DNA of 64,000 nt, taken from positions 3,324,001 through 3,388,000 of the forward strand of contig NZ_CP019947.1 in the NCBI RefSeq assembly GCF_002025205.1, read 5' to 3'. This document shows, piece by piece, positions 18,231-26,379 of this stretch. Made by a program: the position numbers and the translations under genes. How positions within the stretch are numbered: the stretch's first letter is position 1; the number at the start of each line of letters is the position of its first letter. This DNA comes from Pseudomonas sp. CC6-YY-74. Lineage in GTDB: Bacteria > Pseudomonadota > Gammaproteobacteria > Pseudomonadales > Pseudomonadaceae. Under the pieces are notes generated by a model that had not been told where the DNA came from, did no database searches, and saw only the letters and a program-made list of their open reading frames with translations.

Positions 18231-19340
18231 ATGTTTCCGGTGATGAGTTCGGCGAGCAAGATAAATGGCATCGCCTTCTGCGCGCTGTTGCTGGTGATGT
18301 TCATCTACTCGCTGCCTGCGGTTTATGATTTTTCCAAGTCGCAGACCCAGGCGCAGTCCCTCGAACTGTTCCTCGACGGCAAGCTGCTGCGCAAATTCGA
18401 GCAGCGTTACGACAAGCAGTTTTTCATCCGCGACTCGGCGGTCAAGCTCTGGGCCAGTACCCAATACCTGCTGTTCAACGAAGGCGCGCAAGGCGTGGTG
18501 CTGGGCAACGACGGCTGGCTTTACACCAGCCAGGAGTACCTGGTGCCCAACGACCTGAGCGCCAACCTGCAGCAACAGGTCGAGCAAATCGCCAAGGTAC
18601 AGACCCTGCTGCAGGAGCACGGCAAACGCCTGATCATGCTGCCAGTGCCGATGAAGCTGGATATCTATGCGCAACATGCCCGGCAGCCCCCCGACCCGCG
18701 GGCAGTCGACCTCTACCAGCGTTTCAGCCAAGCCCTGCAGCACCGGCAGATCCAGGTCACCAACCTGCGCGACGCCTTCCTTAACCAGCGCGACAGCTCA
18801 CGGCTGTTCCTCAAGACCGACACTCACTGGAGTCCCTTCGGTGCCAACCTGGCCGCTCAGGAAGTGGCGCGACAGAACCCGCAACTGCGCGGCACCATCC
18901 CCTATGCCTCCCATGTAGTGGACGAGAAAAGCCTAAAGGGCGACTTGATGAACTACATCCTGTTCGACCAACGCCTGGCACCCTGGCCTTACCGCCCGGC
19001 GATCATCCCGCTCTACGAGACGCTCAACGCGGCGCAGACCGTCAGCGAAGACAACCTGTTCGGCGATAGCGGCCAGTCGATTGCCGTGGTCGGCTCCAGC
19101 TACACCAAGATCGAAGACTGGAACTTCCTCGGCTTCCTCAAGGAAGCCCTGCAGAACGACCTGGTCAGTGTTGCCGTCGAGGCCCGCGGGCCGTTCCAGG
19201 CGATGACCGAATTCACCGCCAGCAAACTGTTCGACAACGACAGCATCCACACCGTGATCTGGGAATTTCCGGTTCGCACCGTGCTGGCCCAGCAGGCCGG
19301 CGAAAAAAGCTGGCAAGCCGTTCAACCACAACATTTCTAG
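18231..19340 (+). CDS. algJ: Alginate O-acetyltransferase AlgJ (SGNH-like)
   Basis: Periplasmic, membrane-anchored SGNH-type acetyl transfer protein that works with AlgI and AlgF. 369 residues: N-terminal anchor (about 12-32), GNDGWLYTSQEY, the catalytic Asp-x-His in LKTDTHWSPFG (Asp197, His199) and the nucleophile Ser290 in VVGSSYTKI. All three catalytic residues are present, so activity is expected. It lies 10 bp after algI. Confidence 0.96.
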   Translation: MFPVMSSASKINGIAFCALLLVMFIYSLPAVYDFSKSQTQAQSLELFLDGKLLRKFEQRYDKQFFIRDSAVKLWASTQYLLFNEGAQGVVLGNDGWLYTSQEYLVPNDLSANLQQQVEQIAKVQTLLQEHGKRLIMLPVPMKLDIYAQHARQPPDPRAVDLYQRFSQALQHRQIQVTNLRDAFLNQRDSSRLFLKTDTHWSPFGANLAAQEVARQNPQLRGTIPYASHVVDEKSLKGDLMNYILFDQRLAPWPYRPAIIPLYETLNAAQTVSEDNLFGDSGQSIAVVGSSYTKIEDWNFLGFLKEALQNDLVSVAVEARGPFQAMTEFTASKLFDNDSIHTVIWEFPVRTVLAQQAGEKSWQAVQPQHF

Positions 19341-19357
19341 CCTCCAGGAGCTTCCCC

Positions 19358-19999
19358 ATGCAGACCTTTGCCCGCCGGCTGATGTGCCTACTGACCTTAC
19401 TCGCCGCGACCAGCAGCCAAGCCAAGGAGAACGCCGCCGACCTCTACGATGCGGTCGCACCGGCCAACTCGGCGTTCATCCGCGTACTCAACCTGAGCGA
19501 CGCGGTGGTCGAGGTCAGCCTCAGCAGCAAGAAGACCCCGCAGAAAGTCGGCCCAGCTCAGCTCGGCAACTATCGTTTCACCCCGCCCGGCAAGATCACG
19601 CTGATGGTCGACGGCAAATCCCTGCAACCCGACCTGCCAGCCAATACCGCCAGCACCCTGCTCTACGCCGACGGCCAGCTGACGCTGATCAAGGACAGCT
19701 ACGTCAACGAGCCGAAAAAAGCCCAGCTGGCCTTCTACAACCTGACCGACAACAGTGCGGCGCTGAAGACCGTGGACGGCAAACACGTGGTGGTCGATGC
19801 GATTGACAAGGCGCAAACCGGCGGACGCATGGTCAATGAGTTCAAGATTGCCTTCGCCGCCTATGTCGGCGACCAGAATGTCGCGACCTTCGACGAGATG
19901 TTCTTGAAGAAGGGCCGTTCCTACAGTTACGTACTGCTGCCGCAAGGCGCCGGCTACCGCACCATCAGCCAAGCCAACGCGATCGACCCGACCGAGTAA
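19358..19999 (+). CDS. algF: Alginate O-acetylation accessory protein AlgF
   Basis: Periplasmic protein required for alginate acetylation, thought to bridge AlgJ and AlgX. 213 residues, close to the usual 216. Signal peptide (about 1-23, ...ATSSQA), then AADLYDAVAPANSAFIRVLNLS and C-terminal YSYVLLPQGAGYRTISQANAI, both typical. A GGAG ribosome site lies 9 nt upstream. It completes the I-J-F acetylation block. Confidence 0.94.
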   Translation: MQTFARRLMCLLTLLAATSSQAKENAADLYDAVAPANSAFIRVLNLSDAVVEVSLSSKKTPQKVGPAQLGNYRFTPPGKITLMVDGKSLQPDLPANTASTLLYADGQLTLIKDSYVNEPKKAQLAFYNLTDNSAALKTVDGKHVVVDAIDKAQTGGRMVNEFKIAFAAYVGDQNVATFDEMFLKKGRSYSYVLLPQGAGYRTISQANAIDPTE

Positions 20000-20067
20000 A
20001 CGGATGACCGGTTTTCTGCATCGGCTGCTAGGCCGGCGCATGGCCCAACAGGACAATAAGCCCGCAC

Positions 20068-21465
20068 ATGAAGAAAACACTGCAGCAAATTCTGGCTATG
20101 GCGCTCGCCCTGTGCAGCTTGTCGAGCGTTGCCGATGAAACGTCCGAGGGTTGTGATGGCCTGGAGTGTCTGATCTGTTCGGCGGTCACCGATCCTGACC
20201 AGTACCAGGGTCGCGGCATGAAGCTGATGCGCTTCATCGCGCCCGGCGACGACCGCTGGTTGTTCCGCTCCTCGGTGGACCTGGTCAATGAATTCGGCAT
20301 TCCTCCGGCCATGCAACCGGAGTTTGCACGGCTGATGGCGACCTTCGCGGCCAAGGGCACGCACGTGGCCATTGCCGTGCAGCCGACCCGCGGCCTGATG
20401 CACCGGGACAAGGTACGCCCCGCGCAGGCCTACGGCTTCGACTATGCCAAGGCCCGCGCCAGCCTGGCTACGATGCAGCGGCAATTACGAGCCGGCGGGG
20501 CGGTGGTACCGGACATGCTGCAAGTGGTGGATCAGCCACCGCAGCCCGACTATTTCTTCCGCCGCGACTCGCACTGGACCCCCAGCGGAGCTCAGGTTAC
20601 CGCCCGCGTGTTAGCTGACGAAGTCAAGCGACAGCCGTTCTATGCGCAACTGAGTCACAAGGCCTATCGCACCGAGCCTGGCGTGATCATTCCGAAGAAC
20701 GGCATCCTCGACATGGCGCTCGCACGGATTTGCAACAACACCTTCGGTTATCAGTTCGTCAAAAACTACCGCACCATCCCGGCTTCGGATGATGTCAGCA
20801 CCTTGTTCGACGAGAACGCCGATCCCGAGGTCATCCTGGTCGGCACCAGTAACTCCGCCGCTCGCGAAGACGAAACCCGCCAGTACAACTTCGACGGTTA
20901 CCTCAAGGAATACCTGGGCGTCGACATCCTCAATTTTGCCCTGCCCGGCGGCGGCCAGGACGGTGCATTACTCGAATACCTGCTCTCGCCGAACTACAAC
21001 CCTGACGCCCCGCCGAAGATGCTGGTCTGGGAACTGCCCGCTAGCTACAGCCTCGACAGTCCCTACCTGTATCGGCAGCTAATTCCGGCGATCAACGGCG
21101 GCTGCGCCAAGGCCGAGACGTTGGCGAGCCACTCACTCGAGCGGCCCTCGCTGCAAGTCAACGAACGCATCGAACTGTTCAGCAACGCCGGTCAGGACCG
21201 GCAGAGCCTTGGCAACCTCAACGGCTTTCTCGATGTCAAGATCGGCGACAAGAGCGTCAAGGACTTTTACCTGATCGTCTATTACGACAATGGCGCCCGC
21301 GACAAAGTGTGGATGCGTCGCCAGGCCGCCGTTAGCGGTGGTCAGTATTACCTGGAGTTGAGCCAGGCGGCCGAGTTCAAGGACGCCAACCTGCTCTCAG
21401 TATTCATGGAGCCCACCACCCCACTGGCGAGCGCCACGACACTCGAGGTCAAAGTATGTCGTTAA
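20068..21465 (+). CDS. algX: Alginate O-acetyltransferase AlgX (SGNH plus CBM)
   Basis: Periplasmic terminal acetyltransferase that binds mannuronan and acetylates it. 465 residues: signal peptide ending near residue 22, SGNH-like domain with the catalytic triad Asp167/His169 (RRDSHWTPSG) and Ser261 (VGTSNSAARE), and a C-terminal carbohydrate-binding module (about 340-465). ERPSLQVNERIELFSNAG opens that module. It follows algF across 68 bp, and its 3' end overlaps algL by 10 nt. Confidence 0.96.
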   Translation: MKKTLQQILAMALALCSLSSVADETSEGCDGLECLICSAVTDPDQYQGRGMKLMRFIAPGDDRWLFRSSVDLVNEFGIPPAMQPEFARLMATFAAKGTHVAIAVQPTRGLMHRDKVRPAQAYGFDYAKARASLATMQRQLRAGGAVVPDMLQVVDQPPQPDYFFRRDSHWTPSGAQVTARVLADEVKRQPFYAQLSHKAYRTEPGVIIPKNGILDMALARICNNTFGYQFVKNYRTIPASDDVSTLFDENADPEVILVGTSNSAAREDETRQYNFDGYLKEYLGVDILNFALPGGGQDGALLEYLLSPNYNPDAPPKMLVWELPASYSLDSPYLYRQLIPAINGGCAKAETLASHSLERPSLQVNERIELFSNAGQDRQSLGNLNGFLDVKIGDKSVKDFYLIVYYDNGARDKVWMRRQAAVSGGQYYLELSQAAEFKDANLLSVFMEPTTPLASATTLEVKVCR

Positions 21466-22586
21466 GCGTTAAATCCCTGGTTGCTCTGCTGCTGCTCGGC
21501 CTCGCGCAGCTGCCGGCCCATGCGACCACGTCGATATGGGCGGCGCAGCCGAATGCACTGGTTGACCAAGCCGCAGACTATCGGCAGTTAAACTGCCCGA
21601 AGAAAGCGCCTGCCGCCTATACCGGGCACCTGCAGCTGCAAAGCAAATATGACCAGAGCGACAGCAGCAAGTCGACCTTGCTGACCAAGCAGTCCAAGGA
21701 AACCACCCAGATCGGCAAGCAGATCAAGCGTTACATCGGAGGCCTGGTCAGCGCCTCAAACCAATTCCAACGCGCGAAAAAACCGCAGCAGGCCAGGCTC
21801 GCACTGGCGTGCCTCGACCAGTGGCTCAGCGCATGGGCCAACGCCGGCGCCCTGCAAAACAAAAACGCCAGCAACACCGGCGTTGCCTCGCGTAAATGGG
21901 CATTGGCCGCGATTTCTTCGACCCTGCTGAAAACCCAAGCCCTGAGCGATCGCGCCTGGCAACCTTCGCCCCTACAGAGAACCTGGTTGGAACAACTAGC
22001 CGAGCAGGTAATTGCCGAGTACCAGCCCCGCCACCAGCCAGGGTTCAAGTTTTTCAACAACCATGATTACTGGGCTGGCTGGGCCGTGGCGGCGACCGGC
22101 ATGCTGCTCGGCCGCGATGACTTCATGGCCTGGGCCGATAGCAACCTGAGGCGCGCCTTCAGGCAGATGACCCTGTCGGCTAGCGGCGATTACGCCTACC
22201 TGCCCCTCGAGGTGGCCCGCAGCCAGCTGGCCGCCGACTACAGCAATTACGCCATGGTGCCCCTGGTGTTGCTGGCGGAAGCCGCGCAGTTCAATGGTCG
22301 CCCGCTGTCCGCAGAGGAAAGCCGCAAGCTGCAACTCCTGGCTAACTTCACCGCCCGCGCCGTGCTGCAGCCGAAAACCCTGGAAGAACTGCAAGGCAAG
22401 ACCCAGAAGGCAGTCGGTGCACACAAGATGAGCTGGCTGATCCCCTACCTCAACCGATATCCCGAACACGTGTGGGCGCGCAAGCTCTACGCAGCACAAG
22501 ACGGCGAAGTCGATAACTACGGTCAGATTGGCGGCCATCTCAAACCGCTCTACAGCCACTTCCAATCATCCAGGGAAAATCCGTAG
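21456..22586 (+). CDS. algL: Periplasmic alginate lyase, PL5 family
   Basis: Cleaves mannuronan in the periplasm by beta-elimination, clearing polymer that escapes export. 376 residues: signal peptide (about 1-23, ...QLPAHA), SKYDQSDSSKSTL with the substrate Lys at 64, the active-site FFNNHDYWAGW (Asn202, His203), and YLPLEVARSQLAADYSNYA with Arg255 and Tyr262. The usual YHNYA segment reads YSNYA here, so one His near the active site is replaced. Start overlaps algX by 10 nt; algG begins at the next base after the stop. Confidence 0.93.
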   Translation: MSLSVKSLVALLLLGLAQLPAHATTSIWAAQPNALVDQAADYRQLNCPKKAPAAYTGHLQLQSKYDQSDSSKSTLLTKQSKETTQIGKQIKRYIGGLVSASNQFQRAKKPQQARLALACLDQWLSAWANAGALQNKNASNTGVASRKWALAAISSTLLKTQALSDRAWQPSPLQRTWLEQLAEQVIAEYQPRHQPGFKFFNNHDYWAGWAVAATGMLLGRDDFMAWADSNLRRAFRQMTLSASGDYAYLPLEVARSQLAADYSNYAMVPLVLLAEAAQFNGRPLSAEESRKLQLLANFTARAVLQPKTLEELQGKTQKAVGAHKMSWLIPYLNRYPEHVWARKLYAAQDGEVDNYGQIGGHLKPLYSHFQSSRENP

Positions 22587-24176
22587 ATGCCTCAGACTTA
22601 CCAGACCCTCCGTCACCTCGCGGCTAGTGCCGCGGGCCTAATCCTGAGTCTGCTGACGCTTTCCAGCAGCTACGCGCAGCCCCTCAGTGGCGCTGATTGG
22701 CACTGGAGCGCCGTTGCCGTACAGCAAGCGCAGGCCGAACGGATTCGTCAGCAGGCTCGTAGCAGCCTGCCGCACTGGAGCACGCGCGCAACCTCTGCAA
22801 CCGCGACTGTCGCGTTGCAGACCATGTTCTCCGCCCAGGAGGGCAGTTGGCCGTTCGAGCCCTTCGTCAACAATGGCCTGTTTCGGGCGATTGCCGGCTA
22901 TCAGTCGAGCCACCCGCAAGCCGTGGTCATCGGCAAAGGCCAGATCACCCTCGAACAACTGCACCAACGCCTCGCTGATCCACGCATTCTCAAACGCTAC
23001 AAAGATGGCTACCTGCTCAGCTATCCCTTGATGGTCGAAGCCGACGGCGCCTTGCTGATCAAGGACAGTCACCTGTACCTGCTTACCCCCAGCGGGACTG
23101 CGCTGATCAACCTGGGCACGCTCAGCCTGGTGAATACCACGCTGGAGAGCTGGAACGATGACAGCCCCACGGTCACCGACCGGCCCTTCCGTCCGTTCAT
23201 CATGGCCTGGGCCGGCAGTACCACTGAAATCAAAAGCTCGACCCTGCGCAAGCTCGGCTACAACGCACACCTGTCCAGAGGCATGAGCAGTGCGCGCAGT
23301 AGCGGCCAGCCGCTGCAGCAAGAGCCGGCGCGGGTGCTGATCAGCGACAGTCAGATCGACGCGCTCTCCAGCGTCGAACTGCAGGCCGTCCAGGCCCAGA
23401 TCGAACACAGCACTTTCACCAACCTGCAGCAGTACGGCATCGATCTGCAGGATGCGCGCCTGCTCCTTAGCCATAACCGTATTCAGCAAGTGCGCAACCA
23501 GAGCGGCATCCGTATCCGTGGTTCGAGTACCGGCGTGGTGGAGCACAACACGCTGCTGCAGACCGAAAAAGCCGGGATTGAAATCAGCGATCAAAGCGGG
23601 AGCCTGGTGCTTGCGGATAACCAGATCGGAGCCTCCAGGGGCAGTGGCATCCTACTGCGCAATGTCGTCTCGGATCCTGCCCATAGCGCACTGCTTATCA
23701 CTGGCAACCTGATCGGCAACAACGACGCCAGTGGCGTTTATGCCGACAACCTGCAGCGGGCGTATATCTTTGACAACCAGATCCACGCAAGCGCCAACTA
23801 CGGAATCAGCGTGCTGAACCCTGGTGGGCAACCGAGCGAGCTAGTGGTGATTGGCAATACCTTGGGGAATATTGGTCAGGCACTGATCCGCACCGAGGGC
23901 GTACAACAGCTGACGCTGGGCAACAATGACTATCAGCTCGGCCCGCTGACGCAAAGCATCCTGAGCGGGGATATCCTGCCGCTGCAAAGCCTACTGCTCG
24001 ACGCCACCTACAAGCGCGGGTGCATCATTCAAGTACGTCCTGCCACGGCACGCTTGGCTAACTTTCCCGCCAAGAAGGACTGTCAGGTCCAAAAATCAGC
24101 ATCACGGGACGCTAGCCAGTCAGCCCATGGTTTGCTCTCTGGCAAGCCCCCAGCGTCGCCCGAGCAGGGTATGTAA
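22587..24176 (+). CDS. algG: AlgG-type mannuronan C5-epimerase lacking the DPHD motif
   Basis: AlgG converts mannuronate to guluronate residues in the polymer and also protects it as part of the periplasmic scaffold. 529 residues: signal peptide, an N-terminal region with RYKDGYLLSYPLMVEADGALLIKDS, the characteristic FRPFIMAWAGSTTEIKSS and LGYNAHLSRGMS, then right-handed beta-helix repeats. In classical AlgG the catalytic groove has YGIDPHD, with the proposed catalytic base His; here residues 283-289 read YGIDLQD, and the flanking YYGFYCYE-type segment is also absent. No DPHD occurs elsewhere. A structural role without epimerisation is likely. Last gene of the cluster. Confidence 0.88.
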   Translation: MPQTYQTLRHLAASAAGLILSLLTLSSSYAQPLSGADWHWSAVAVQQAQAERIRQQARSSLPHWSTRATSATATVALQTMFSAQEGSWPFEPFVNNGLFRAIAGYQSSHPQAVVIGKGQITLEQLHQRLADPRILKRYKDGYLLSYPLMVEADGALLIKDSHLYLLTPSGTALINLGTLSLVNTTLESWNDDSPTVTDRPFRPFIMAWAGSTTEIKSSTLRKLGYNAHLSRGMSSARSSGQPLQQEPARVLISDSQIDALSSVELQAVQAQIEHSTFTNLQQYGIDLQDARLLLSHNRIQQVRNQSGIRIRGSSTGVVEHNTLLQTEKAGIEISDQSGSLVLADNQIGASRGSGILLRNVVSDPAHSALLITGNLIGNNDASGVYADNLQRAYIFDNQIHASANYGISVLNPGGQPSELVVIGNTLGNIGQALIRTEGVQQLTLGNNDYQLGPLTQSILSGDILPLQSLLLDATYKRGCIIQVRPATARLANFPAKKDCQVQKSASRDASQSAHGLLSGKPPASPEQGM

Positions 24177-24705
24177 AGCACACGACAAAGCCCAGATCGC
24201 TCACTGCGTGCCTCCTTCATAGGACCCCGTTCTACAGGGCGACCCGCATAACCACCCACACCCCTGAGCCTGCCGCTAAGCCCCTTAGCGCACAGCAGGC
24301 TCGATACCGGTAAGACAGCTGCCCCCTCCTCTGCCCGCTCCCGCCCTTTGCGATACCCAGACTCCACGCCAGTGCGCCAGAGAGATAACACGCGCCTGCG
24401 CTCCATGCTGATGTCCTGCAGGCGCGGTTCCCACAAGAGTTGAATTCAGGCCTTGGGCAGACAGCGAAAACTGAAATTCAGTGCATGCCGGCAGAGAACA
24501 GATCTTACGCAACCACAGCCGATAGATTCAGCAAGACTAGAGCCTAAAAGTCGCAAGGTTATTGACGTCATAATTACGACGAGCGACCACCGACCGGGTA
24601 TATTTATATCAAGCCGTGCCCGGCTCGCTCAGCGGCGCAAGACCAGCCACCATCGCCCGATAGCAGCCTCCCCCCAGCACATTGTCCATACTTGGAGCTC
24701 TAGCC
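24177..24705. other. algG to PL7 lyase intergenic region
   Basis: 529 bp without a supportable gene; the open frames here lack protein character. No clear intrinsic terminator after algG was seen. The palindrome TGACGTCA occurs at 24563-24570 and recurs at 25589-25596 on the other side of the lyase gene. A promoter for the lyase may lie in the AT-richer stretch 24550-24620, but no box is convincing. Confidence 0.5.
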
Positions 24706-25386
24706 ATGCTCGATCTCAGCACTTGGAATCTGACCATTCCCGTTGGCGTCCCAGCGGCCACGATTGACACACCCTTATTGGCAGGCGGCTACCAGGACCA
24801 CTACTTTCAGTCGAACAATGGAGCTATCTTTTTCTGGGCGCCCGCCAATGGCACAACCACCTCCGGCTCGGTCTACCCGCGCTCAGAACTGCGCGAAACC
24901 TATGCCAACGGCCAGCTCCGCAACTGGGCGTACCGCCAGGCCAACAACTTCTTGACGGCTACGCTGCGCATTACTCAGGTACCCTCGAATGGCTTGATTG
25001 CCTTCGGCCAGATCCATAGCACGCAAACCAGTCAGCCACCGGTGATGCTGGGTTATCAATACCTGCCTGGCACCGGCTATGGCAACGTGACGCTCGCTGT
25101 TCGCAACTCGCCAACCCAGCCATCCTCGCGAAAAATTGTCTTGTCGAAGCACGTCCAACTGAATCAGGACTTCTCCTACCGCATCAACCTCACCGCCAAC
25201 GGTACGCTCATCGTTTATGTACTCGAACCCAGCGGCGCCATAAAGCAATGGCAGGAAAAACTTGACAGCTCTTGGGCCGCATATCCCATGTACTTCAAGG
25301 CGGGCGTCTACACACTGGATAACACCGGCAATGAAACCGAAGCAGGTGCGGCGACCTTCAACTATTTGCTCGTTGAACATCACTGA
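24706..25386 (+). CDS. Alginate lyase, PL7 family, no signal peptide
   Basis: Polysaccharide lyase 7 of 226 residues, a beta-jelly-roll enzyme cleaving alginate by beta-elimination. The three conserved strands are present in order: YPRSELRE (substrate Arg), GLIAFGQIHS (QIH, with the active-site Gln and His) and MYFKAGVYTLDN (YFKAGxY, catalytic Tyr). Start ATG 24706 with GGAG 9 nt upstream; an in-frame TTG at 24682 adds eight residues without making a signal peptide. The mature-like N-terminus MLDLSTWNLTIPVG suggests a cytoplasmic or non-Sec-exported enzyme, like single-domain PL7 lyases in other pseudomonads. It lies 529 bp after algG on the same strand. Confidence 0.93.
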   Translation: MLDLSTWNLTIPVGVPAATIDTPLLAGGYQDHYFQSNNGAIFFWAPANGTTTSGSVYPRSELRETYANGQLRNWAYRQANNFLTATLRITQVPSNGLIAFGQIHSTQTSQPPVMLGYQYLPGTGYGNVTLAVRNSPTQPSSRKIVLSKHVQLNQDFSYRINLTANGTLIVYVLEPSGAIKQWQEKLDSSWAAYPMYFKAGVYTLDNTGNETEAGAATFNYLLVEHH

Positions 25387-25543
25387 AACCCAGGCATCGG
25401 CTGACCACACAGCGCCGTTCCTCACCCCCGTGGATGAGCATGGCATTGATGGCGGGCACCCAAATGCCTGTATAACCACCTGAATATCGGCCCACAGCCA
25501 CAGAACCGAGCGGACAAATCGGAATAACCTCGCGTCACCGACC

Positions 25544-25590
25544 CACCTGATCCCCTGGGCACGCCCAACCGACAGCATTCGGATCAGGTG
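25544..25590. terminator. Stem-loop downstream of the PL7 lyase
   Basis: Perfect 10-bp inverted repeat CACCTGATCC and GGATCAGGTG with a 27-nt loop, about 160 bp after the lyase stop. No T-run follows, so it may be a terminator-like structure or the end of a mobile or recombined segment. Confidence 0.35.
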
Positions 25591-25596
25591 ACGTCA

Positions 25597-25659
25597 GGCC
25601 TGGCGCGCAGCAAGCTCAGCGCCATCAGCACAAGCAGGCCGATGCCTGCAAGCAACACC
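25597..25659 (-). repeat. Partial duplication of the DUF3999 gene 3' end
   Basis: 63 bp with 54 identities to 26393-26455, the region encoding the C-terminal membrane helix of the DUF3999 protein. Minus-strand translation gives VVLLAGIGLLVLMALSLLRARP, against the intact gene's VLLAGVGLLVLMALSLLRARPAA. Differences are mostly synonymous or conservative, so the copy diverged from a once-functional coding sequence. Confidence 0.8.
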
Positions 25660-25933
25660 ACCTACAACACCAACGACCAGCATGAAAACCCATTGCATGC
25701 AGCGCCCCCTCAATCAGCCAAGAGACGAGGCAGCCGCCCCTGCCCGGCCGCGAACAATTCCAACTCTATTGAGACCGGCCGCCTCCTTGCACAGAGACAC
25801 ATGCGACCTGCATCACGGGCACAAACGGCTCTGCACGGCACTAAAAATACGACCAGCCGGCAGATGTTGGTTCACAAATCCGCCAACGCCGTTATCATCG
25901 CCCGCTGCCCAGCCAACACGCGCCTATAGCCCC

Positions 25934-26335
25934 ATGAAGAACAACCTGATCGCCGCCGCCGAAATCGACCGCCTGGATACCTGGGCCAAATACACCCCCG
26001 ACATGTGCCACAGCTGCAACTCCAGCTGCTGCACGCTGCCGGTCGAGGTGCGCATTGGCGACCTGATCCGCATCGGTGTGGTCGACGACTTCGAGCGCGG
26101 CGACCCGCCGAAGAATATCGCCAAACGCCTGCAGAAGGAGGGCATCGTCGAGCGGTTCAATCAGAAGTCGGGGATCTTCACCCTGATCCGCATGAGCAAC
26201 AACGACTGCCTGTACCTGGATCGCAAGACCCGCCTGTGCACCATTTACGACAAGCGCCCGGACACCTGCCGCAACCATCCCAAGGTCGGTCCACGCCCTG
26301 GCTTCTGCGCGTACATCCCGAAAACGCTGAGTTGA
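25934..26335 (+). CDS. YkgJ family cysteine-cluster protein
   Basis: 133-residue CxxCxxxCC-type protein of the YkgJ family, predicted to bind a zinc or iron-sulfur centre; function unknown. Visible are MCHSCNSSCCTLPVEV, then CLYLDRKTRLCTIYDKRPDTCRNHP with further paired cysteines, and FCAYIP. Start at ATG 25934; the in-frame extension to 25682 has no protein character. Flanked by its terminator (26346-26374) and convergent with the DUF3999 gene. Confidence 0.92.
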   Translation: MKNNLIAAAEIDRLDTWAKYTPDMCHSCNSSCCTLPVEVRIGDLIRIGVVDDFERGDPPKNIAKRLQKEGIVERFNQKSGIFTLIRMSNNDCLYLDRKTRLCTIYDKRPDTCRNHPKVGPRPGFCAYIPKTLS

Positions 26336-26345
26336 AGCACGATCC

Positions 26346-26374
26346 AGCCGCCAGCCAGGCTGACGGCGGCTTTG
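26346..26374 (+). terminator. Terminator after ykgJ
   Basis: AGCCGCC paired with GGCGGCT across a 12-nt loop, followed by TTGTTGT, 10 bp after the ykgJ stop and just before the convergent DUF3999 gene end. Confidence 0.65.
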
Positions 26375-26379
26375 TTGTG

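Larger units (their letters stand above)
25387..25933. other. PL7 lyase to ykgJ intergenic region with gene-fragment duplication
   Basis: About 550 bp without an intact gene. It contains a perfect 10-bp inverted repeat CACCTGATCC/GGATCAGGTG (25544-25553 and 25581-25590), the TGACGTCA octamer (25589-25596), and directly after it a 63-bp copy of the 3' end of the DUF3999 gene (25597-25659). These look like scars of a rearrangement at the right edge of the alginate region. Confidence 0.6.

Noticed and set aside
24083..24436. 117-residue minus-strand frame after algG
   Set aside because: No ribosome site, overlaps the algG end, Arg/Gly-rich without domain character.
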